From contig NZ_JAATEM010000025.1 of the NCBI RefSeq assembly GCF_012034205.1, positions 1 through 64,000 of the forward strand: 64,000 nt of DNA, read 5' to 3'. Positions 16,549 to 22,140 of the stretch are shown here, in pieces. The notes under the pieces are model-generated. The model was given only the letters and a program-made list of their open reading frames with translations. It was not told where the DNA came from and did not search any database. The DNA comes from Streptomyces composti. Lineage in GTDB: Bacteria > Actinomycetota > Actinomycetes > Streptomycetales > Streptomycetaceae. Position 1 is the first letter of the stretch. Each line of letters begins with the position of its first letter. A program made the translations under genes and the position numbers.

Positions 16549-16788
16549 ATGTCGAAAGCTTCGAAGCAGGTGACGATCCGAGTCCCCGAAGAGCTGCACG
16601 CGCAGCTGCAGGAGCTCGCCGAGGCCGAAGGCACCACGGTGACTTCGCTGATCACCGAGGCGGCGCGCAGTGCGGTCCGTGATCCGCGCCTCGACCGCGC
16701 CACGGACATCTTCCGCCAGTTCGTCGCGGAGAACGCCGATGCGTTCGACGCGGCCTTCCGGCCAGGTCGGTCCGAATGCGCACGGTGA
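16549..16788 (+). CDS. ribbon-helix-helix antitoxin-like protein, C-terminally truncated
   Basis: A 79-residue protein with an N-terminal ribbon-helix-helix DNA-binding domain: strand QVTIRVPEEL, helices HAQLQELAEAEG and TVTSLITEAARSAV. A short acidic helix follows (ATDIFRQFVAENADAFDAAF), resembling antitoxins that are normally paired with a Fic/Doc or PIN toxin. The last residues (RPGRSECAR) do not look native and the frame ends in the jumbled junction of the MFS disruption; no toxin gene follows. I interpret it as an orphaned antitoxin whose C-terminus and toxin were lost. Confidence 0.65.
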   Translation: MSKASKQVTIRVPEELHAQLQELAEAEGTTVTSLITEAARSAVRDPRLDRATDIFRQFVAENADAFDAAFRPGRSECAR

Positions 16789-16843
16789 CGACGGAGCGGG
16801 CGGGGACGCGCACGGGCTCGGTGCGGCCGTCGAGGGCCAGGGT
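16759..16843. other. unassigned scrap at rearrangement junction
   Basis: These 85 bases lie between the truncated antitoxin and the 37-bp repeat. Read on the minus strand they give TLALDGRTEPVRVPARSVVT, which resembles the C-terminal beta strand of a secreted glycosidase, but it is too short to assign. It is not continuous with any neighbouring gene and appears to be a separate fragment. Confidence 0.4.
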
Positions 16844-16880
16844 GCTCGCCGTCTGTGTACTGCTGGTGGCGGGAGCGGGA
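16844..16880. repeat. 37-bp exact direct repeat, copy 2
   Basis: Identical over 37 bases and in the same orientation to 9645-9681, which codes for the signal peptide of the lipoprotein gene. Here it has no coding context: it abuts the broken end of the MFS N-terminal fragment. This copy is therefore the derived one. Confidence 0.9.
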
Positions 16881-17440
16881 ACCGTGATGCACAGGAAGCC
16901 GATCGCCATCAGCGCGGCCGTGCCGAAGAAGGGGTAGCGCCAGCTGGCGTCGCCGAGCAGCGCGCCGGCCAGCGGACCGCAGGCCATGCCGAGCCCGAGC
17001 GCGGACTCGTAGAGCAGGATCGCCGCCGCGCTGCCCCCGGCCGCCGCGCCGACGATGACCGCGAGGGCGGTGGAGACGAACAGCGCGTTGCCGAGGCCCC
17101 AGTCGGCCCGGAAGCCGACCAGTTCGCCGACCGAGGAGGAGGTGCCGGACAGCCCTGCGAAGATCACCACCAGGGCGAGGCCGAGCAGCAGGGTCCTGCG
17201 GCCGCCGATCCGGCTGGAGACGAAGCCGGTCACCAGCATCGCCAGCGCGGTGATGAGGAAGTACGAGGTGAACAGCAGGGACACCTGCCCGGCCGAGGCG
17301 TGCAGGCCCTGTGCGATGGAGGGCAGGATCGGGTCGACCAGGCCGATCCCCATGAAGGCGACGACGGACGCACCGGCGGTGGCCCAGACGGCCCCCGGCT
17401 GCTTGAGGACGCTTCCGGCCCCCGCTTCGAAGGGATCCAC
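16881..17440 (-). pseudogene. MFS transporter, N-terminal fragment
   Basis: About 186 codons covering the first six membrane helices of a drug/sugar-type major facilitator (GASVVAFMGIGLVDPILPS, LLFTSYFLITALAMLVTGFV with the SRIGGRR loop motif A, LLLGLALVVIFAGL, NALFVSTALAVIVGAA, YESALGLGMACGPLAGALL, AALMAIGFLCITV). The GTG at 17440 is eight bases after GGAG. After ITV the frame crosses directly into the 37-bp repeat and unrelated DNA, reaching a stop 76 codons later. The C-terminal half is at 13253-13730. Its promoter region carries a palindrome of the MarR operator type. Confidence 0.82.
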
Positions 17441-17500
17441 CAGGAGAACTCCAATCCCACGGCATGAACGGACGGAAAGATGGCAGATACACACATTAAG

Positions 17501-17513
17501 TTAGCTGAGCTAA
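17501..17513. promoter_or_regulatory. MarR-type operator palindrome upstream of the broken MFS gene
   Basis: TTAGCTgAGCTAA is a perfect 13-bp palindrome in an AT-rich stretch 60 bases upstream of the MFS start. The spacing and TTAGC half-sites are typical of MarR-family operators in actinomycetes. No marR gene is present beside it. Confidence 0.5.
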
Positions 17514-17623
17514 TTAATGCAAGTTACATCTATCTCTGCGGGGGTGTGGTTCACGGTTCGGTTCCCCCCCGGTCGGGTGATCGTCCTTGACGTGGCGCGG
17601 CAGAGCTAGGACCGTGGGGCTCT

Positions 17624-18265
17624 ATGAGGGGCGAACCCAGTTGCCCGAAGTGCGGTGGCCGGGTCCGGGCTCCCGGCCTCTTCTCCGATGCGTGGCAGTG
17701 CGATGTGCACGGCACCGTGCATCCCCTGCAGCCCGTGCTGCCGCCGAGCGTCGAGGCACTCAACGTGGTGGTGCATCGCACGAAGGTGCCGGTGTGGATG
17801 CCCTGGCCGCTGCCCGTGGGCTGGCTGTTCACGGGGGTGGCGAGCGCGGGGGACGACCGCAGCGGCGGGCGTGCCACCGCCGTCGCGTGCACCGGGCCCG
17901 GGCCCCTCGGGGGGATGGGCGAGCTGATCCTGGTGGCCGAGGAGCTCGGCGTGGGGCTCGGCGCCCGCTACGCCGGCATCGACGGGCCGGACCCCGGGCC
18001 GTTCCTGAATGTCGAGAAGCCCGCCCAGACCAAGGTGCTGGCCGCCGGCCGTCCCACCCCGCTCTGGCACGTCTCCAAGACCCCGGACGACCGTGCCGTG
18101 TTCGCCGGTGAGGCCCTCGGGCTGTGGCTGTGGGCGGTGGTGTGGCCCGAGCAGTCGGGGCTGCTGATGTACGACGAGCTGGTCCTCACGGATCTGCGGG
18201 AGGCCGGGGCCGAGGTGGAGCTGGTGCCCTGCGGAGCCCTGTCCCCCCGGCTGCTGGAGGCCTGA
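17624..18265 (+). CDS. DUF6758 family protein with N-terminal zinc knuckle
   Basis: A 213-residue Streptomyces-conserved protein matching the DUF6758 family from memory. The N-terminus CPKCGGRVRAPG and a later CDVHG suggest a treble-clef or zinc-ribbon site (Cys-7, Cys-10, Cys-28, His-31). The rest is a hydrophobic alpha/beta domain (VPVWMPWPLPVGWLFTGVA, LGLWLWAVVWPEQSGLLMYDE) without clear membrane helices. The ATG follows a GTGGGG. It lies upstream of the PHP gene on the same strand, 130 bases apart. No function is known. Confidence 0.75.
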   Translation: MRGEPSCPKCGGRVRAPGLFSDAWQCDVHGTVHPLQPVLPPSVEALNVVVHRTKVPVWMPWPLPVGWLFTGVASAGDDRSGGRATAVACTGPGPLGGMGELILVAEELGVGLGARYAGIDGPDPGPFLNVEKPAQTKVLAAGRPTPLWHVSKTPDDRAVFAGEALGLWLWAVVWPEQSGLLMYDELVLTDLREAGAEVELVPCGALSPRLLEA

Positions 18266-18394
18266 GAAGAGGCGTCACTCCGAGGCCGGGCGGTGTGTAG
18301 GGGGTGCAGGGCCGGTTCGGGTGTGACAGAGGTGGGTGAAAATCCGGTTATCCTGAAGCGTCCCCATCCGTCCGTCCACCGCTTGGAGTATGTC

Positions 18395-19252
18395 GTGCGT
18401 ATCGATCTGCACACCCACTCCACCGCGTCCGACGGCACGGACACGCCCGCCGACCTGGTCCGCAAGGCGGCCGCCGCCGGGCTCGACGTCATCGCGCTGA
18501 CCGACCACGACACCACCCGGGGGCACGCCGAGGCGCTGTCCGTGCTGCCCGCGGGGCTGACCCTGGTTCCCGGAGCCGAGCTGTCCTGCCGGCTCGACGG
18601 CGTCAGCATGCACATGCTGGCCTACCTCTTCGACCCCGAGGAGCCGGCGCTGCTCGCCGAGCGCGAGCTGGTCAGGGACGACCGGGTGCCGCGCGCCAAG
18701 AGCATGATCGCCAAACTGAACGCGCTGGGCGTCCCCATCACCTGGGAGCAGGTCGCCCGGATCGCGGGGGAGGGCTCGGTCGGCCGCCCGCACATCGCCA
18801 CCGCTCTGGTGGAGCTGGGCGTCGTGCCCAGCGTCAACGACGCCTTCACCCAGGAATGGCTGGCCGACGGCGGCCGGGCCTATGTCGAGAAGCACGAGAC
18901 CAACCCCTTCGACGCGCTGCGGCTGATCAAGAACGCGGGCGGGGTGGCGGTCTTCGCCCACCCGGCAGCGACCAAGCGGGGCCGGACCGTGCCGGAGTCG
19001 GCGATCGCCGACCTCGCCGAGGCGGGCCTGGACGGCATCGAGGTCGATCACATGGACCACGACCCCGACACCCGGGCCCGGCTGCGCGGCCTCGCCAGGG
19101 AACTGGGCCTGCTGGTCACCGGGTCCAGTGACTACCACGGCAGCCGCAAGACCTGTGTGCTCGGCGAGTTCATGACGGACCCCGAGGTGTACGGCGAGAT
19201 CACCCGGCGGGCGACCGGCGCCTTCCCGGTGCCGGGGACCGGCGGGGCCTGA
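18395..19252 (+). CDS. PHP-domain phosphoesterase (RNase AM/YciV type)
   Basis: A 285-residue PHP phosphoesterase. All four PHP motifs are visible: DLHTHST at the very N-terminus, ALTDHDTT, a GAELSC acidic strand, and VFAHPAA with GSSDYHG near the end; together these give the His/Asp ligands of a trinuclear metal site. The family includes 3-prime,5-prime-nucleotide bisphosphate phosphatases and the 5-prime-to-3-prime exonuclease RNase AM. The GTG at 18395 is preceded by GGAG with seven bases of spacing and begins immediately with the first motif. Followed 64 bases later by marC on the same strand. Confidence 0.88.
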   Translation: MRIDLHTHSTASDGTDTPADLVRKAAAAGLDVIALTDHDTTRGHAEALSVLPAGLTLVPGAELSCRLDGVSMHMLAYLFDPEEPALLAERELVRDDRVPRAKSMIAKLNALGVPITWEQVARIAGEGSVGRPHIATALVELGVVPSVNDAFTQEWLADGGRAYVEKHETNPFDALRLIKNAGGVAVFAHPAATKRGRTVPESAIADLAEAGLDGIEVDHMDHDPDTRARLRGLARELGLLVTGSSDYHGSRKTCVLGEFMTDPEVYGEITRRATGAFPVPGTGGA

Positions 19253-19316
19253 GTCCCCGCGCCACCGCGGCCCTCACGCCCACCACACCTCTCGTACCTC
19301 CCTCAGCAAGGCACTC

Positions 19317-19922
19317 ATGTTCGACGCTGCCGTCTTCGGCTCTCTGTTCCTGACCCTGTTTGTCATCATGGATCCCCCCGGGATCACCCCGATCTTCCTC
19401 GCCCTGACCGCCGGCCGCCCCGGCAAGGTGCAGAAGCGGATGGCCCTGCAGGCCGTCTGCGTGGCCGGCGGAGTCATCGCCGTGTTCGGCCTGCTGGGCC
19501 ACCGCATCCTCGACTATCTGCATGTCTCGGTGCCCGCGCTGATGATCGCGGGGGGACTGCTGCTTCTGCTGATCGCCCTGGACCTGCTCACCGGCAAGAC
19601 CGACGAGCCCAAGCAGACCAAGGACGTCAATGTCGCCCTGGTGCCGCTGGGCATGCCGCTGCTGGCCGGGCCCGGCGCCATCGTCTCGGTCATCCTCGCC
19701 GTCGAGAAGGCCGAATCCGTCGCCACGCAGGTGTCGGTGTGGTCGGCGATCGTCGCCATCCATGTGGTGCTGTGGCTGGTGATGCGCTATTCGCTGCTGA
19801 TCATCCGCGTCATCAAGGACGGCGGTGTGGTGCTGGTGACCCGCCTCGCGGGCATGATGCTCTCCGCGATCGCCGTGCAGCAGATCATCAACGGGGTCAC
19901 CCAGGTGATCCAGGGCGCCTGA
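19317..19922 (+). CDS. MarC-family inner membrane protein
   Basis: A 201-residue polytopic protein with six membrane helices, of the MarC/UPF0056 family: FLTLFVIMDPPGITPIFLAL (with the DPPG turn), the second helix AVCVAGGVIAVFGLLGHRIL, PLGMPLLAGPGAIVSVILAV and LAGMMLSAIAVQQIINGV. Despite its historical name the family has no proven role in antibiotic resistance. Sequence length matches the family (about 200). The ATG is preceded by AAGG. Co-directional with the PHP gene. Confidence 0.9.
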   Translation: MFDAAVFGSLFLTLFVIMDPPGITPIFLALTAGRPGKVQKRMALQAVCVAGGVIAVFGLLGHRILDYLHVSVPALMIAGGLLLLLIALDLLTGKTDEPKQTKDVNVALVPLGMPLLAGPGAIVSVILAVEKAESVATQVSVWSAIVAIHVVLWLVMRYSLLIIRVIKDGGVVLVTRLAGMMLSAIAVQQIINGVTQVIQGA

Positions 19923-19944
19923 CGCCGGGGCGGCCGGCCTCTCG

Positions 19945-20100
19945 TCAGGAGGCGGCCGGCACTTCGGCCGGGCGGATCCACAGGCGCTGCCCGATGGCGG
20001 CGGCCTGCTGGACGATGGTGTTGACGCACGCGGCATCCACGATGGTGGTGTCCACGGGCGTGCCGTCGGTGTCGTCGAGTCGCATGATCTCGAAGCGCAC
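19945..20100 (-). CDS. small conserved Streptomyces protein
   Basis: A 51-residue acidic protein (starting MRFEIMRLDDTDG, with IVDAACVNTIVQQAAAIGQRL in the middle), read from a GTG at 20100 preceded by AGAGGAGCCCT. It has high third-position GC and a proper ribosome site, so it is probably real. Small proteins of this shape recur in Streptomyces, sometimes in several copies, with no known function. It is convergent with marC and divergent from the NYN gene; its promoter would lie in the AT-rich 20101-20220 stretch. Confidence 0.65.
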   Translation of the reverse strand: MRFEIMRLDDTDGTPVDTTIVDAACVNTIVQQAAAIGQRLWIRPAEVPAAS

Positions 20101-20274
20101 AGGGCTCCTCTCGTTCGTGAGTCGTTCTGTACCTGTGCAACGAACTGTGCGATGCAAACATTCCCTACGCTAAGGAAAATTTTTGGTCGGCTAAATACTG
20201 TTCGGTGAGTGCTTCGCATGAGACCGATCGGGACCGGTTGTGTTCGTAGCGTGACCGCCGGGACAATGGAGGCA

Positions 20275-21168
20275 ATGAACGACGACCTCGCGGCCCTGAG
20301 CGCCCGAATCGACCGCACCAACGAGCTGCTCGAGCGCATGCTCGCCGAGGTGGCGAAGACGCCCTCCACGCACGCGATCTTCGTCGACGCCGGATACCTG
20401 TACGCGGCGGCCGGCCGGCTCGTGGCGGGCACCGAGGACCGCCGCGCCTTCGACCTCGACGCCGAGGGACTCATCGACGCACTCATCGACCGCGCCCGCA
20501 GCATCTTCGCCGACAGCAGGCTGCTGCGCGTCTACTGGTACGACGGCGCCCGGCGCCGCATCCACACCGCCGAGCAGCAGTCCATCGCCGAACTGCCGGA
20601 CGTCAAGGTCCGCCTCGGCAACCTCAACGCCAACAACCAGCAGAAGGGCGTCGACTCCCTGATCCGCAGCGACCTGGAGTCACTCGCCCGGCACCGCGCC
20701 ATCAGCGACGCCGCCCTGCTCGGCGGCGACGAGGACCTGGTCTCCGCCGTCGAGGCCGCCCAGGGGTACGGCGCCCGGGTCCATCTGTGGGGCATCGAGG
20801 CCCCGGAGGGCCGCAACCAGGCCGAACCGCTGCTGTGGGAGGTGGACAGCCAGCGCACCTTCGACCTGGACTTCTTCAAGCCCTACGTCACCCGGCGCAC
20901 CCCCGCCACCTACGAGCCCGCGGCCGGCCGGCCCACCCGCGACGACGTGCGGTTCGTCGGAGCGCAGATCGCCGCCAAGTGGCTCGCCGCCCGTGGCCGC
21001 GACTCCCTGCTCGAACTGCTCCCCGGCCACCCCTATCTGCCGGGCTCCGTCGACCAGGACCTGCTGGTCGAGGCGGAGGGCCTGCTCCAGTACTCCCTGC
21101 GCGGCCAGTCGGACCTGCGCCGGGCTCTGCGGGACGGCTTCTGGGACCACCTGCAGGCGCAGTACTAG
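20275..21168 (+). CDS. NYN-domain (PIN-like) ribonuclease
   Basis: A 297-residue protein with an N-terminal coiled coil (ALSARIDRTNELLERMLAEV) and an NYN/LabA nuclease domain. The metal-binding Asp of HAIFVDAGYLY, the YWYDGARRR strand, QKGVDSLIRSDL and DAALLGGDEDLV supply the acidic residues of the PIN-like active site. A LOTUS-like C-terminal region (WLAARGRDSLLELLPGH...) follows. These proteins cleave RNA in other bacteria. GGAGG sits two bases before the ATG at 20275; an ATG nine bases upstream (20266) is an alternative. A TAGCGT -10-like hexamer lies at 20247. Confidence 0.85.
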   Translation: MNDDLAALSARIDRTNELLERMLAEVAKTPSTHAIFVDAGYLYAAAGRLVAGTEDRRAFDLDAEGLIDALIDRARSIFADSRLLRVYWYDGARRRIHTAEQQSIAELPDVKVRLGNLNANNQQKGVDSLIRSDLESLARHRAISDAALLGGDEDLVSAVEAAQGYGARVHLWGIEAPEGRNQAEPLLWEVDSQRTFDLDFFKPYVTRRTPATYEPAAGRPTRDDVRFVGAQIAAKWLAARGRDSLLELLPGHPYLPGSVDQDLLVEAEGLLQYSLRGQSDLRRALRDGFWDHLQAQY

Positions 21169-21193
21169 GCCCGGTATCGGCTTCTGTCCGGCA

Positions 21194-22063
21194 TCAGCCG
21201 CCGGCCGAGGGCTCGATCCCGTCCCAGAAGTCCGCGAGCGCCCTGGCGGTCTCCTCGGGCCGGTCCGCGTTGGGGGAGTGCTCGGCACCCTCGATCACCG
21301 AGCGGTGCGCGTTCAGCCGCCTGGCCATGGCGTCCAGGTCCGCCACCGGCCAGGTGTCGTCCCGCGAGCCGGAGAGCACATGGAACGGCAGCGGCACGGC
21401 GGCGAGCCGGTCCACCAGGTCCGGCTCCGTGCACAGCTGCCGCCCCGTGGCGAGGAGCTGCGCGGGCCGGGTGCGCAGCCAGCGGCGGCGCAGCAGCTCG
21501 GGCCCGCCGATGCCGCGCGCCGGTCCGCCGACCTCCTCCGGCGGGCCCATCGCCAGGATCGCCCTCCAGCACTCCTCCATCGACATCACCGCGAGCGCGT
21601 CCCGCAGCAGCCGCACCCGCTGCTCCTGGGAGACGGAGATGCGCGCAGGACCCGAGGCCATCAGGGTGAGGGAGCGGAAGGGGGAGTGGTCCAGCAGGAC
21701 GGCGCGGCGGGCGATCAGCCCGCCGAGCGAGTGCCCGACCAGATGGACCCGCTCCCCGAGCGCCGCCACCTGCGCGAGCACGTCCCGCGCCAGCTCGTCC
21801 AGCGCGTAGGCGGACTCGTCGTCCGGCCCGTCCGACTCGTGCTGCCCGCGCCCGTCCACGGCGACGCTGCGGTACCCGCGCGCGGCGAGCGGCCCGTGCA
21901 GCAGCGTGAAGTCCTCCTTGCTGCCGGTGTACCCGGGCAGCAGCAGCGCGGTGCCCTTCGCGTCGGACCCCGGGGCCGCGGGCACGTCGACGACGGCGAA
22001 CGACCCGCGTGCGGTGGGAAGCCGACGGGTCTCGTAAGGGGGGACGGTGAGGTCGGCGGTCAC
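21194..22063 (-). CDS. alpha/beta-hydrolase
   Basis: A 289-residue alpha/beta hydrolase. The nucleophile elbow is GHSLGG, the oxyanion strand is ALLLPGYTGSKEDF, the acid is in GSRDDTWP and the catalytic His is in EGAEHSPN. It lacks a signal peptide, so it is cytoplasmic. The GTG at 22063 is used because the family N-terminus (ETRRLPTARGSFAVVDVP) begins soon after. Its stop is 26 bases from the convergent NYN stop. Esterase or lipase activity is a general guess; no specific substrate is indicated. Confidence 0.82.
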   Translation of the reverse strand: MTADLTVPPYETRRLPTARGSFAVVDVPAAPGSDAKGTALLLPGYTGSKEDFTLLHGPLAARGYRSVAVDGRGQHESDGPDDESAYALDELARDVLAQVAALGERVHLVGHSLGGLIARRAVLLDHSPFRSLTLMASGPARISVSQEQRVRLLRDALAVMSMEECWRAILAMGPPEEVGGPARGIGGPELLRRRWLRTRPAQLLATGRQLCTEPDLVDRLAAVPLPFHVLSGSRDDTWPVADLDAMARRLNAHRSVIEGAEHSPNADRPEETARALADFWDGIEPSAGG

Positions 22064-22096
22064 GCGGTGAGCGTAACGGGCGGCCCCGCACACGCC

Positions 22097-22131
22097 GACG
22101 GCCCGGCCCCCGCGCGGGGAACCGGGCCGTC
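22097..22131 (-). terminator. terminator of the DEAD-box helicase gene
   Basis: A perfect 10-bp stem (GACGGCCCGG / CCGGGCCGTC) with a 15-base GC-rich loop, lying 10 bases beyond the helicase stop on the minus strand. Confidence 0.7.
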
Positions 22132-22140
22132 ACCGTTCGA

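Noticed and set aside
13253..17440. Reading the two MFS pieces as two separate functional transporters
   Set aside because: Each lacks half of the membrane helices, each changes into unrelated sequence at one edge, and together they make up one family-length protein on the same strand.
9601..17440. Composite transposon or prophage bounded by the 37-bp repeats
   Set aside because: The interval contains core genes in their usual order (corA, SUFU), no transposase or integrase, and one repeat copy is native coding sequence.
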